Source of the DNA: Halarcobacter anaerophilus
GTDB taxonomy: Bacteria; Campylobacterota; Campylobacteria; Campylobacterales; Arcobacteraceae
Assembly (NCBI RefSeq): GCF_006459125.1
Contig: NZ_CP041070.1
Location: 310,001-374,000 of the forward strand
Length of the DNA: 64,000 nucleotides
Reading direction: 5' to 3'
The notes below the pieces were generated by a model. The model was given only the letters and a program-made list of their open reading frames with translations. It did not search any database and was not told the origin of the DNA. This document shows positions 38,151 through 49,194 of this stretch, one piece after another; position 1 is the first letter of the stretch, and the number at the start of each line of letters is the position of its first letter. The position numbers and the translations under genes were made by a program.

Positions 38151-38165
38151 TAAGCTTCAAAAAGA

Positions 38166-38171
38166 TATAAT
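38166..38171 (+). promoter_or_regulatory. -10 box of tatA
   Basis: A consensus TATAAT 32 bp upstream of the tatA ATG, with AAGGA at 38193-38197 as RBS. Confidence 0.6.
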
Positions 38172-38203
38172 ATTTACCAAAAATTAGAAATTAAGGATAT
38201 GAA

Positions 38204-38431
38204 ATGGGTATGCCAGGTGGTATTGAATGGGTAATTATTGCCCTAGTAGTATTATTGTTATTCGGTGGAAAGAAAATTCCTGAATTAGCTAAAGGTTTAG
38301 GTAGCGGTATTAAAAACTTCAAAAAAGCTGTAAAAGATGATGAAGAGAGTGCTTCTACTGAAAAAAAAGAAGAGATAGAGAAAAAAGCGGAAGCTAAAGA
38401 AGAAGAACCAAAAGAAAATAAAACTGTATAA
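38204..38431 (+). CDS. tatA: Sec-independent translocase component TatA
   Basis: A 75-residue pore-forming subunit of the twin-arginine translocon. One N-terminal helix (about 7-21) is followed by the conserved [14 protein letters not shown] hinge and amphipathic helix, then an acidic/lysine-rich tail. The N-terminal MGMPGG start is usual for Campylobacterota TatA. tatB and tatC are not nearby. It is followed by argS, 14 bp away. Confidence 0.95.
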   Translation: MGMPGGIEWVIIALVVLLLFGGKKIPELAKGLGSGIKNFKKAVKDDEESASTEKKEEIEKKAEAKEEEPKENKTV

Positions 38432-38445
38432 ATAAGAGAAGATAA

Positions 38446-40035
38446 TTGCAAAGTAAAGTAAAAGAACATATTGAAAATATTTTAGAAAAAGAGATTGTTT
38501 TAGAAAAACCTAAAGATGTCTCATTGGGACATTTTGCAACGCCGGTTGCTTTTTCGCTGGCAAAAGAGTTTAGAAAATCTCCTATGATAATAGCTCAGGA
38601 GTTAGCATCAAAATTTGTTGATGACGAAATGTTTGAAAAAGTTGAAGCAGTAAAAGGCTTTTTAAATTTTAAACTCTCTAATCTATTTTTGGAAAAAAAA
38701 TCAAAAGAGGCACTTCTTAAAGGTTCTTCTTTTGCAAAAGAAGAGACTAAAAAAGAGAAAATACTTCTTGAATATGTAAGTGCAAATCCTACGGGACCTT
38801 TACATATAGGACATGCAAGAGGTGCAGTTTTAGGTGACACTTTGGCAAGAGTCGGTAGACATTTAGGGTATCAAATCACAACAGAATATTATATCAATGA
38901 TGCTGGTGCTCAAATGGATATGCTGGGACTTTCAGTATCATTAGCAGGAAGAGATTTTATCTTGCATGAAGAAGTTGAATATCCCGAAAACTATTACAGA
39001 GGCGATTACCTTGTAGATATTGCAAAAAAAATCTATGACAAATACGGCGGAGATATTTTCCATGATGAGTCAAGATATAGAGAAATGGCGGACTTTGCAA
39101 AAAACATAGTAATGGATATTATTGTATCTGATTTAAATGATGTGGGAATAAAATTTGATAATTTTGTTTCTGAAGCATCACTTTATAATTTATGGAAAGA
39201 TACAAAAGAAGTTTTGTTAAAAAACGGTTCTTTATATGAAAAAGACGACAAACTATTCTTAAGATCTACCCTTCACGGAGATGATAATGACAGAGTAGTT
39301 GTCAGAGAAAACGGAATACCTACATATTTAGCAGGTGATATTATCTATCATAAAGATAAATTTGATAGAAAATATGACCATTACATAAATATTTGGGGTG
39401 CAGATCACCATGGATATATAAAAAGAGTACACGCTGCTTTAGAATTTTTAGGTGAAGATTCTAAAAAGCTTGAAATACTGCTTTCTCAAATGGTTCAGCT
39501 TTTAAAAGGCGGAGAACCGTATAAAATGAGCAAAAGAGCAGGTAACGTAATCTTAATGAGTGATATCTCTCAAGAGGTTGGAGCGGACGCTTTGAGATTT
39601 ATTTTCTTAACCAAAAAAAGTGATACGCATTTGGAGTTTGATCTTGATATGTTAAAAAATCAAGATAGTTCAAATCCTATCTTTTATATTAATTATGCAT
39701 ATGCTAGAATAAACCAAGTTTTCAAAAAAGCCGGAAAAACACCGAAAGATGTTTTAGATATTTCATATGAAAATCTAAATGAAGAGGCTTTGAATCTTGT
39801 TTATGAATCTTTACTTTTACCGTCTGTTTTAGATGAGGCTTTTAGTAAAAGAGATATGCAAAAGATTACTGATTATCTTTATACTTTAGCGTCTTCTATA
39901 CATAGATTTTACAATCAGTATAAGATTGTAGGAAGTGCAGAGGAAGATAAATATTTGAAAGTTTTAAGTCTTTGTGCTTTAACTATTAAAGTAACTTTAA
40001 ATATTCTAGGAATAAAGGAAAAAGAGGTGATGTAA
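38446..40035 (+). CDS. argS: Arginyl-tRNA synthetase
   Basis: A 529-residue class I synthetase. The HIGH motif appears as GPLHIGHARG and the KMSKS loop as YKMSKRAGN. The C-terminal DALR helical domain ends the protein, and the N-terminal Add1 domain is short. The TTG start at 38446 follows a weak AAGAGAAG. The length agrees with ArgS from related bacteria (about 530). Its stop overlaps the start of a 43-codon gene (TAATG). Confidence 0.95.
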   Translation: MQSKVKEHIENILEKEIVLEKPKDVSLGHFATPVAFSLAKEFRKSPMIIAQELASKFVDDEMFEKVEAVKGFLNFKLSNLFLEKKSKEALLKGSSFAKEETKKEKILLEYVSANPTGPLHIGHARGAVLGDTLARVGRHLGYQITTEYYINDAGAQMDMLGLSVSLAGRDFILHEEVEYPENYYRGDYLVDIAKKIYDKYGGDIFHDESRYREMADFAKNIVMDIIVSDLNDVGIKFDNFVSEASLYNLWKDTKEVLLKNGSLYEKDDKLFLRSTLHGDDNDRVVVRENGIPTYLAGDIIYHKDKFDRKYDHYINIWGADHHGYIKRVHAALEFLGEDSKKLEILLSQMVQLLKGGEPYKMSKRAGNVILMSDISQEVGADALRFIFLTKKSDTHLEFDLDMLKNQDSSNPIFYINYAYARINQVFKKAGKTPKDVLDISYENLNEEALNLVYESLLLPSVLDEAFSKRDMQKITDYLYTLASSIHRFYNQYKIVGSAEEDKYLKVLSLCALTIKVTLNILGIKEKEVM

Positions 40036-40166
40036 TGAAGTGGTTTATAATTATTCTTATAATCTTGCTAGGAATAGCAATTTCAACGGGTTATATGGGT
40101 GGTGCAAAAGATGCAGCAGGTAATTATAATAAACTCTTGTCGGGAAGACCCGCAGCAGATAAATAA
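40035..40166 (+). CDS. 43-residue single-pass membrane microprotein
   Basis: The ATG overlaps the argS stop (TAATG), and GAGGTG precedes it inside argS. The product starts with one strongly hydrophobic helix (about 3-19, WFIIILIILLGIAIS) and ends with a short hydrophilic tail (AGNYNKLLSGRPAADK). The coupling to argS, the clear codon structure and the hairpin terminator right after its stop argue that it is a real gene. Function unknown. Confidence 0.7.
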   Translation: MKWFIIILIILLGIAISTGYMGGAKDAAGNYNKLLSGRPAADK

Positions 40167-40186
40167 AAGGTTTTAACCTTTTATTT
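40161..40186. terminator. Bidirectional terminator between the argS unit and rsfS
   Basis: AAATAAAAGGTT and AACCTTTTATTT form a perfect 12-bp stem (about 10 bp with a workable loop), with T-rich sequence on either outgoing strand. It starts in the stop of the microprotein and touches the rsfS stop, so it serves both convergent units. Confidence 0.75.
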
Positions 40187-40512
40187 TAGTTGTTTTTATT
40201 CTCTAATTCGCTTAAAAACTCTTCTAATGAGTATTTCTCTCTATGTTTTTCACTCATTAAGTGGATGAAAATATCTCCCAAATCTATAATTGTCCAGTTT
40301 TCATCATCGTCTACTCTTAAAAACTCTTCACCAAGAGGTTTTAATTCTGCTTTTAGATAGTTTAAAAGTGCAAATGCATGCTTTGGATTTAAAGTTGTTG
40401 CAATAACAACATAATCAACAATATACTCTTTTGACGTTAAATCAATAATATCAATATTTTCAGCTTTTTTATCGCTTAAAATTGATTTTATTTTTTCTAC
40501 TCTTTTATTCAA
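40186..40512 (-). CDS. rsfS: Ribosomal silencing factor RsfS
   Basis: A 108-residue RsfS/Iojap protein that binds ribosomal protein uL14 and blocks subunit joining in starvation. The core DYVVIATTLNPKHAFALL and the VDDDENWTIIDLGDIFIHLM segment are the family's conserved part. It overlaps nadD by 4 bp, the usual nadD-rsfS pairing in bacteria. Confidence 0.93.
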   Translation of the reverse strand: MNKRVEKIKSILSDKKAENIDIIDLTSKEYIVDYVVIATTLNPKHAFALLNYLKAELKPLGEEFLRVDDDENWTIIDLGDIFIHLMSEKHREKYSLEEFLSELENKNN

Positions 40513-41063
40513 ACTTTACCTTTTTTATGCCAAATTTTTTTTATGTCTTTTCTTATTTTTTTAGGTATATACTCCAAATTAAAAGTATTCCTAAGTTGGG
40601 TTGAACTGATTTTTATATTGACTTTAAGTCTTTTTATTTTGCCGTCTTTTTTAGGTTGTTCTATTCCGTCTCTTGTCACAACAACTAAAGTGACCAGCTT
40701 TTCAATCTCTTCGTAACTATCCCAAAGATGAAAAGATTTATAATTATCAGCTCCAATTACTAAATATAATTTTTCAGGCTTATATTTTTTAATTATATGT
40801 TTAATCGTTTCTATTGAATAAACAGCTCTTTGTTTATCTATCTCATATGAAGAGACAATAACTTTCTCTTTTTTTGAAAAAAGTTTTTTAAGAAGTTTAT
40901 ACCGTAACTTTGCATCTAAAAAAGACCGTACTTTCAAAGGATTTAAATAAGCAGGAACTACAATTAGCAGATCAATATCAAGTTTTTTCAAAACTTTTTT
41001 GACAATTGTCTGATGACCTATATGGGGTGGATCGAAACTTCCACCGAAAATTGCAATATGCAC
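40509..41063 (-). CDS. nadD: Nicotinate-nucleotide adenylyltransferase
   Basis: A 184-residue enzyme making deamido-NAD from nicotinate mononucleotide and ATP. The nucleotidyltransferase motif GGSFDPPHIGH (7-17) and the C-terminal ISSTQLR are both clear. Length is typical. It is divergent from gap, with 89 bp between the starts. Confidence 0.95.
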   Translation of the reverse strand: MHIAIFGGSFDPPHIGHQTIVKKVLKKLDIDLLIVVPAYLNPLKVRSFLDAKLRYKLLKKLFSKKEKVIVSSYEIDKQRAVYSIETIKHIIKKYKPEKLYLVIGADNYKSFHLWDSYEEIEKLVTLVVVTRDGIEQPKKDGKIKRLKVNIKISSTQLRNTFNLEYIPKKIRKDIKKIWHKKGKV

Positions 41064-41152
41064 CTAAAATAGCCTTTGAAATATGATTAAATAATATTAT
41101 AGCAATATTTTGATAAAATATCCACCAATTTTATTATTACAAAAGGGAAGAA

Positions 41153-42154
41153 ATGGCTGTTAAAGTTGCAATTAATGGATTTGGTAGAATAGGTAGATGT
41201 GTAGCAAGAATTATAGAAAAAAGAGATGATGTTGAACTTGTTGCTGTAAATGATACTGCCACACCTGAAATGTTAGAATATATTACAAAATATGACACAG
41301 TACATGGAACATTTGACGGTGAAGTAAAAGTTGAAAACGGATTTTTAAAAATGGGAAAAGTCAATGCAAAACTTTATTCAACAAGAGATGCAAAAGAGTT
41401 GACTTTCAGTAAAGATTGCGGAGCTCAAGTTGTTTTAGAGTGCACAGGAGCATATTTAACTCAAGAAAAATGTCAAGTGCATTTAGATAACGGAGCAAAA
41501 AAAGTCGTAATGAGTGCACCTGCAAAAGATGAAAATACGCCGACTTACGTAATGGGAGTAAATAATGACCAATATAAAGGTGAAGCAATAATTTCAAACG
41601 CATCTTGTACAACAAACTGCTTAGGACCTGTTGCTAAAATAATTGATGATGCTTTCGGGATTGAAAAAGGTTTGATGACAACAATCCACTCATATACGAA
41701 TGACCAAAATATTTTAGATGTAAAACATAAAAAAGATAAAAGAAGATCAAGAGCAGGGGCTCTTAATATGATACCTACAACAACAGGTGCTGCAAAAGCA
41801 ATGAAACTTATTATGCCCAAACTAGACGGAAAATTACATGGGCAAAGCGTAAGAGTTCCGACTCCAAACGTATCTATGGTTGATGTAAATTTTATAATTT
41901 CAAAACCAACTACAAAAGAGGAATTAAACGCACTATTTGAAGCAAAAGCAGAAGAGTTGGCAGGAGTAGTAGCGGTTGATAATGATATGATGGTATCTTC
42001 TGATTTAGTAGGAAATACAAACTCTACAATTATCGCGGCAGATTTAACTCAAGTAATTGACGGAAATATGATAAAAGTTATGACTTGGTATGACAATGAG
42101 TGGGGATATTCAAGCAGATTAGTCGATATGGCTGTTTTTGTATCAAATAAATAA
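41153..42154 (+). CDS. gap: Glyceraldehyde-3-phosphate dehydrogenase, type I
   Basis: A 333-residue enzyme interconverting glyceraldehyde 3-phosphate and 1,3-bisphosphoglycerate. The Rossmann start INGFGRIGR and the active-site ASCTTNC with Cys152 are clear. AAAAGGGAAG precedes ATG, and TAAAAT at 41114-41119 is a possible -10. It heads the gap-pgk-tpiA-fabI unit. With PEP synthase nearby, the gluconeogenic direction seems likely. Confidence 0.97.
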   Translation: MAVKVAINGFGRIGRCVARIIEKRDDVELVAVNDTATPEMLEYITKYDTVHGTFDGEVKVENGFLKMGKVNAKLYSTRDAKELTFSKDCGAQVVLECTGAYLTQEKCQVHLDNGAKKVVMSAPAKDENTPTYVMGVNNDQYKGEAIISNASCTTNCLGPVAKIIDDAFGIEKGLMTTIHSYTNDQNILDVKHKKDKRRSRAGALNMIPTTTGAAKAMKLIMPKLDGKLHGQSVRVPTPNVSMVDVNFIISKPTTKEELNALFEAKAEELAGVVAVDNDMMVSSDLVGNTNSTIIAADLTQVIDGNMIKVMTWYDNEWGYSSRLVDMAVFVSNK

Positions 42155-42163
42155 GGAATGGCA

Positions 42164-43360
42164 ATGAAACTTCAAGAGATTAAAAATATTGATATAGACG
42201 GTAAAAGAGTATTTATAAGATGTGATTTTAACGTACCTATGGATGAGTATAATAATATCACCGATGATAGAAGAATCAGAAGTGCATTGAATACTATCAG
42301 ATATTGTATAGATAGAGATTGTTCTATTATCTTAGCTTCGCATTTCGGTAGACCAAAAGAACCAGGTGAAGAAAAATTCTCTTTAAAACCTGTAGCAAAA
42401 AGATTACATACTCTTCTAAAACAAGATATAAAAATGGCAAAAAACGTTGTAGATGAAGATACTTTGGAAATGGCAAAAAATCTGCAATCGGGTGAAATTA
42501 TGCTTCTTGAAAATTTAAGATACGAAGCAGGTGAAAAAGCAAATGAGAGTGAATTTGCAAAAAAACTAGCTTCTATGGCTGAAATTTATATTAATGATGC
42601 TTTTGGAGTATCTCACAGAGCTCACGCTTCTGTTGAAGCGATTACAAAGTATTTTGATATAGAACATAAAGCAGCAGGTTTTTTACTTGCAAAAGAGATT
42701 AAATTTTTCCATAATATAGTAGAAAATCCAAAAAGACCATTTGTATCAATTGTCGGAGGATCAAAAGTATCAGGAAAACTGGAAGTTCTACATAATCTGA
42801 TTACAAAGGTTGATAAAATCTTAATAGGCGGAGGAATGGCATTTACCTTTCTAAAAGCACAAGGTTATGAAGTAGGAAAATCTTTAGTTGAAGATGATTT
42901 AATTCCTGAAGCTTTAAAAATTATTGATGAAGCAAAAGAGCTGGGTGTAAAACTCTATTTGCCTGTTGATGTAGTTGCAGCAGAAGCTTTTGACGCAGAA
43001 GCTATAGCAAAACTTGTTACAACACAAGAGATTCCTGAAAACTGGATGGGCCTTGATATAGGACCGGCAACGGCGCAACTGTTCAGACTTGCTTTAGGTG
43101 ATGCAAATACGATTTTATGGAATGGACCGATGGGTGTTTATGAAATGGAAAAATTTGCAAAAGGAAGTACAAGAATCTCAAATGCCGTTGCACAATCATA
43201 TGCAACAACTGTAGTAGGCGGTGGAGATACTGCCGATTTAGTTAGAGTAACAGGAGATGAAGAAGATATGACTTTTATCTCAACGGGTGGTGGAGCTTCA
43301 TTGGAGCTAATAGAAGGAAAAGTTTTACCGGGTGTTAAAGCTTTAGTTTTAGAGGAATAA
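42164..43360 (+). CDS. pgk: Phosphoglycerate kinase
   Basis: About 398 residues. Transfers phosphate between 1,3-bisphosphoglycerate and ADP. Signatures include [17 protein letters not shown], the KVSGKLEVL region and the nucleotide loop GGGDTADLV. Two starts compete: ATG at 42158 touches the AAGGA at 42153-42157 with no spacer, while ATG at 42164 has a six-base spacer and begins [10 protein letters not shown] therefore prefer 42164. It follows gap directly. Confidence 0.96.
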   Translation: MKLQEIKNIDIDGKRVFIRCDFNVPMDEYNNITDDRRIRSALNTIRYCIDRDCSIILASHFGRPKEPGEEKFSLKPVAKRLHTLLKQDIKMAKNVVDEDTLEMAKNLQSGEIMLLENLRYEAGEKANESEFAKKLASMAEIYINDAFGVSHRAHASVEAITKYFDIEHKAAGFLLAKEIKFFHNIVENPKRPFVSIVGGSKVSGKLEVLHNLITKVDKILIGGGMAFTFLKAQGYEVGKSLVEDDLIPEALKIIDEAKELGVKLYLPVDVVAAEAFDAEAIAKLVTTQEIPENWMGLDIGPATAQLFRLALGDANTILWNGPMGVYEMEKFAKGSTRISNAVAQSYATTVVGGGDTADLVRVTGDEEDMTFISTGGGASLELIEGKVLPGVKALVLEE

Positions 43361-43362
43361 AT

Positions 43363-44900
<1,538 letters not shown>

Positions 44901-44922
44901 TCATAAAGCGAAAGCTTTATGA
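44901..44922 (+). terminator. Stem-loop directly after fabI
   Basis: TCATAAAGC and GCTTTATGA form a perfect 9-bp stem capped by a GAAA tetraloop, starting one base after the fabI stop. The following sequence is only moderately T-rich (TTATTC), and a second AT-only palindrome lies at about 44929-44947. Confidence 0.6.
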
Positions 44923-44998
44923 TTATTCAAATAAAAAATTTTTATTTAAGATTTAGTGAAATTTTAAATTAAAATTTTAAAAAGAGTATAGGAAAAAG

Positions 44999-46207
44999 AT
45001 GAATATAGATTTTAAAAAATTGGCAGACAAATATCAAACACCGTATTATGTATATGATTTTGATTATATTTCAAATCAATATAATGAGTTAAAAACAGCT
45101 TTTAAAGCAAGAAAATCTTTAATTGCATATGCCGTTAAAGCGAACTCAAATTTGTCTGTAATAAAACATTTGGCAAATCTTGGAGCGGGAGCAGACTGTG
45201 TTAGTATCGGTGAAGTTAAAAGAGCTTTAAAAGTAGGTATTCCTTCTTATAAAATCATTTTTTCAGGTGTTGGAAAAATAGATGATGAGATTAGAACTGC
45301 ACTTGAACTTGATATTTTGATGATAAACGTAGAGAGTGCCGCAGAACTTGACAGAGTGGAACTAATTGCAAAAGAGCTTGGAAAAGTAGCAAGAATATCT
45401 ATTAGAGTTAATCCCAATATAGATCCTCAAACTCATCCATATATTTCAACAGGATTGCATGAAAATAAATTCGGAGTCGATATTGATACGGCAAAAAGAA
45501 TGTATATTCAATGTAATAATTCTGAAAATCTTGAACCTGTGGGGATTCATTGTCATATCGGTTCTCAATTAACACAATTAGAGCCTATTAAAGAGTCTGT
45601 AAAAATAGTTGCCGATTTAGTGAAAAATCTAAAAGCTATTAAAATAGAACTCTCTTTTATGGATGTGGGCGGAGGTCTGGGTATTATTTACAATGAGGAA
45701 AAACTTATTGATACAAATGAGTATGCACAGGCAATTTTAGAAACAATGTTCGGTCTTGATATAACGGTTGTTTGTGAACCTGGAAGATTTATTGTAGGAA
45801 ATGCAGGTACTTTTATTACAAAAGTTTTATATGAAAAAATAAACGGTGAAAAAAGATTTGTTATTGTTGACGGAGCGATGAATGATTTAATTAGACCCTC
45901 TTTATACAATGCTTATCATAAAATAGAAGTGCTAAACGATAATAAAGAGTTAAGTCTGTGTAATTTAGTAGGTCCGGTTTGTGAAAGCGGAGACTTTTTT
46001 GCAAAAGATGTAGAGTTGCCTAAAACAAAACATAATGATTTAGTAGCTATTTACAGTGCGGGAGCATACTGTTTTACAATGGCAAGCAACTACAATACAA
46101 GAGGAAGAGTAGCTGAAATAGCAGTGCAAAACGGTGTTGACAAACTTATAAGAAAAAGAGAAACATTTGAAGATATAATTGCATTAGAAGAGGAGTTTAT
46201 AAACTAA
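44999..46207 (+). CDS. lysA: Diaminopimelate decarboxylase
   Basis: A 402-residue PLP enzyme converting meso-diaminopimelate to lysine. The PLP lysine is Lys47 in YAVKANSN. HIGSQ, GGGLGI and EPGRFIVGNAG are the other conserved blocks, and the late CESGDFF motif supplies the partner active-site Cys. Length fits. It is followed after 4 bp by a HAD gene, then pheA and hisC, an amino-acid cluster. Confidence 0.95.
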   Translation: MNIDFKKLADKYQTPYYVYDFDYISNQYNELKTAFKARKSLIAYAVKANSNLSVIKHLANLGAGADCVSIGEVKRALKVGIPSYKIIFSGVGKIDDEIRTALELDILMINVESAAELDRVELIAKELGKVARISIRVNPNIDPQTHPYISTGLHENKFGVDIDTAKRMYIQCNNSENLEPVGIHCHIGSQLTQLEPIKESVKIVADLVKNLKAIKIELSFMDVGGGLGIIYNEEKLIDTNEYAQAILETMFGLDITVVCEPGRFIVGNAGTFITKVLYEKINGEKRFVIVDGAMNDLIRPSLYNAYHKIEVLNDNKELSLCNLVGPVCESGDFFAKDVELPKTKHNDLVAIYSAGAYCFTMASNYNTRGRVAEIAVQNGVDKLIRKRETFEDIIALEEEFIN

Positions 46208-46211
46208 ATTT

Positions 46212-46991
46212 ATGAAAAAAGGTTTTTTTATAGATGTTCAAGGTACTTTAATAGATGATATTGCTAAAAAACCTATAAAAGGTGCCTGTGAATTTATCAA
46301 ATATTTAAATAATAACAATATTCCCTATGTTGTTATTACAAATAACAGCAAACATAAAAGTGAAGATTTTATTGAAGAGTTAAAACAAAAAGGTTTTGAT
46401 ATAAAAAATTATATTGATCCTTTTTATATCTTAAAAAAGGTTCTTAAAACAAAAAAGATTGCAGCTTTCGGAACTGACAAATTTTTGGAAGTTTTAAAAC
46501 AAATGGGATATCAATTAGATTTTAAAGATTTTGATTCTTTGATTGTTTCAATCAGGCAAGATTATACAAACGAAGATTATGCAAAGATGATTGAATGTGC
46601 TTTTAAAACAGATGATTTAATAGCAATGCACGGAACATCGACTTACAGTAAAGAGGGGAAAAGATATCCCGGAGTCGGTGCAATAATGAGCATGATTAAG
46701 TTTGCGGTGAATAAGGATTATGAAACGGTGGGAAAACCGAGTTTTGAATTCTATGAAAAAGCAAGAAAACTTATAGATTTAGATTTCAAGAATATTACCG
46801 TAATAAGCGATGATATGATTGGAGATTTATTAGGGGCAAAAGCTCTAAAAATGAAAACAAATCTTGTATTAAGCGGAAAAACAAAATCTAAAGAAGAGAT
46901 TGTAAATACTTTAGATAAAAAAGATTTGCCGGATAAAATTTTCAATGATATGAGTGAAATATTAGCAAGTTTGAAAAAAGGTGAGATATGA
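46212..46991 (+). CDS. HAD-IIA (NagD-like) hydrolase with altered motif I
   Basis: A 259-residue HAD-superfamily phosphatase of the NagD type. Motif I reads DVQGT (8-12), so Asp8, the nucleophile, is present, but the usual second Asp, the acid/base, is Gln10. Motif II (VITNNS) and the metal site ISDDMIGD are intact. The substitution should slow phosphoester hydrolysis or shift the reaction. The gene sits between lysA and pheA and overlaps pheA by 4 bp. The substrate is not known. Confidence 0.85.
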   Translation: MKKGFFIDVQGTLIDDIAKKPIKGACEFIKYLNNNNIPYVVITNNSKHKSEDFIEELKQKGFDIKNYIDPFYILKKVLKTKKIAAFGTDKFLEVLKQMGYQLDFKDFDSLIVSIRQDYTNEDYAKMIECAFKTDDLIAMHGTSTYSKEGKRYPGVGAIMSMIKFAVNKDYETVGKPSFEFYEKARKLIDLDFKNITVISDDMIGDLLGAKALKMKTNLVLSGKTKSKEEIVNTLDKKDLPDKIFNDMSEILASLKKGEI

Positions 46992-48058
46992 CAGAGCAGG
47001 GTTTAAAAGAACTAAGGGATAAATTAGATAAAATAGATAACCAACTTTTAGAACTTATAAACGAAAGAATGGAATTAGTTCATCAAGTAGGTGTTGTAAA
47101 AGCACAAAGCGGTGGAGCTATTTATAGACCTGAAAGAGAAAAAGCCATTATTAATAGATTAGTCTCATTAAATAAAGGCGGAAGATTAAATAAAAAAGCA
47201 ATAGAGGCTCTGTTTTTAGAAATTTTTGCAATTTCAAGAAATATTGAGTTACCTGAAAATATAGCTTATTTAGGACCTGAAGGAAGTTTTACCCATCAAG
47301 CGGCAGAAGCTAGATTCGGTGCTATGAGTTCTTATATTTCAATAGGTTCTATAAAAGGTGTATTTAGAGAAGTAAGCACCAAAAAAGCAAAATTCGGAGT
47401 AATTCCTATTGAAAACTCCTCAAACGGTATTGTAAGTGATACAATTAACTGTTTAAGCAGCTATAATCTTAAAATTATTGCTGAGGTAATTTTGGATATA
47501 CATCATACTTTTGCTTCAACTTGTGATAAAGTAAATGATATAAAAAAGATATATTCAAAAGATATTGCTTTTGATCAATGTCATAATTTTTTAGAAAATT
47601 TCGGATTAGACGAGATTGAACATATTCCCGTAGAATCAACTACAAAAGCTGCAAAACTTGCGTTAAGCGAACCAAACAGTGCGGCAATATGTTCTCATGT
47701 AGGAGCTAAACTTTATAATCTTCCGATTCTATTTGAAAATATTGAAGATATTGATAATAATAGAACAAGATTTTTTATAATAAGTGATTTTGATAATGCT
47801 CCTTCAGGAAACGATAAAACGTCAATTTTAGTTAAGTTACCTAATACGCCGGGAACTTTAGTTGATTTTCTGACAGAGTTTGACCAAGAGGGAATAAACT
47901 TAACAAAAATAAAATCTCATATTGTTGAGGGAGTATCGATATTTTTTATTGATTTTGACGGGCACCGAAATGATGAAAATATTAAAAAGATTTTTGATAA
48001 ACACGGTAAAAATATAAAATTTTTAGGCTCTTACGTAAAAGAGATAGATGATATTTGA
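46988..48058 (+). CDS. pheA: Chorismate mutase / prephenate dehydratase
   Basis: A 356-residue two-activity enzyme for phenylalanine synthesis. Residues 1-85 form the AroQ-type chorismate mutase (LDKIDNQLLELINERMELV). The dehydratase domain, about 94-270, opens with AYLGPEGSFTHQAA and has the IPIENSSNGIV block. The ACT domain, about 280-350, carries the phenylalanine-sensing site. It overlaps the HAD gene by 4 bp and is followed by an aminotransferase. Confidence 0.95.
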   Translation: MTEQGLKELRDKLDKIDNQLLELINERMELVHQVGVVKAQSGGAIYRPEREKAIINRLVSLNKGGRLNKKAIEALFLEIFAISRNIELPENIAYLGPEGSFTHQAAEARFGAMSSYISIGSIKGVFREVSTKKAKFGVIPIENSSNGIVSDTINCLSSYNLKIIAEVILDIHHTFASTCDKVNDIKKIYSKDIAFDQCHNFLENFGLDEIEHIPVESTTKAAKLALSEPNSAAICSHVGAKLYNLPILFENIEDIDNNRTRFFIISDFDNAPSGNDKTSILVKLPNTPGTLVDFLTEFDQEGINLTKIKSHIVEGVSIFFIDFDGHRNDENIKKIFDKHGKNIKFLGSYVKEIDDI

Positions 48059-48069
48059 AAGAAGGAAAA

Positions 48070-49179
48070 ATGAAATTTAACAAATTATTAGAAAATTGTA
48101 AAATATATGAAGCTGGAAAACCGATTGAATTGGTTGTAAGAGAGTATGGAGTTAAACAAGAAGATATTATAAAACTTGCTTCAAACGAGAACCCTTACGG
48201 AACTTCTACAAAAGTAGTTAAAAAGATTCAAGAATTAGCAAAAAATATGTTTATGTATCCTGATGATTCTATGTATGAATTAAAAGAGGCATTGGGTGAA
48301 AAATTTGATGTAAATAGCAAAAATGTGATAATCGGAGCAGGAAGTGACCAAATAATCGAGTTTTTAATCAAAGCAAAATGTAGTGAAAACTCTAAAATTC
48401 TTATGGCTAAAACAACTTTTGCGATGTATGAAATTTACGGAAGACAAGAAGGGTGTGTTGCTTTAAAAACTGAAGACGGTATGCACAATCTTGAACAGTT
48501 TGAGGCTTTATATAAAGAGCATAATCCCGAAATGATTTTTCTTTGTATTCCAAACAATCCTTTAGGGGAGTGTTTAGATAAAGAAGAAGTTTATAAATTT
48601 TTGGAAAAAGTCAGCAGTGAAACTTTGATTGTTGTTGACGGAGCCTATCAAGAGTATGCGGCATATAAAGATCCTAAAAAAAGAATTGATCCAAAAGAAC
48701 TAATTACAAAATTTCCAAATGCGGTATATTTAGGAACATTTTCAAAAGCTTATGCTCTTGGAGGAATGAGAGTAGGGTATGGAATAGGTGATGAAGCGAT
48801 TATAAAAACTTTATATAAACTAAGACCTCCTTTTAATATTACGACTCTATCTTTAGCTGCTGCAATTGAGGCTTTAAAAGACCAAGAGTTTGTAAACGAG
48901 TGTATAAAACTTAACTTTAAGGAAATGAAAAGATATGAAGAGTATGCTAAGAAAAAAGGTTTTTCTTATATAGAAAGTTATACCAACTTTATAACTTTTA
49001 AATTTGAAAACAAATATATCTCTTCTGATGTTGCTCAAAAACTTTTAGAAAGAGGAATTATTGTTAGAGATTTAAAAAGTTATAGTGTAAATGCTATTAG
49101 AATAACAATAGGAAGAGAAGATCAAAATACAAAAGTTTTCAAAGTCTTAGATGAAGTTTTGGATGAATTAAAAAAATAA
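48070..49179 (+). CDS. hisC: Histidinol-phosphate aminotransferase (possibly also aromatic)
   Basis: About 369 residues, a fold-type I PLP aminotransferase. LASNENPYG, PNNPLGE and the PLP-lysine motif FSKAYALGGMRVGYG are visible. I chose ATG 48070 because GAAGGA lies just before it; a TTG at 48055 overlapping pheA is weaker. The location right after pheA suggests it may also transaminate phenylpyruvate, as reported for some HisC paralogues. Whether a second hisC exists elsewhere is unknown from this window. Confidence 0.9.
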   Translation: MKFNKLLENCKIYEAGKPIELVVREYGVKQEDIIKLASNENPYGTSTKVVKKIQELAKNMFMYPDDSMYELKEALGEKFDVNSKNVIIGAGSDQIIEFLIKAKCSENSKILMAKTTFAMYEIYGRQEGCVALKTEDGMHNLEQFEALYKEHNPEMIFLCIPNNPLGECLDKEEVYKFLEKVSSETLIVVDGAYQEYAAYKDPKKRIDPKELITKFPNAVYLGTFSKAYALGGMRVGYGIGDEAIIKTLYKLRPPFNITTLSLAAAIEALKDQEFVNECIKLNFKEMKRYEEYAKKKGFSYIESYTNFITFKFENKYISSDVAQKLLERGIIVRDLKSYSVNAIRITIGREDQNTKVFKVLDEVLDELKK

Positions 49180-49194
49180 AAGAATAGTTGAATT

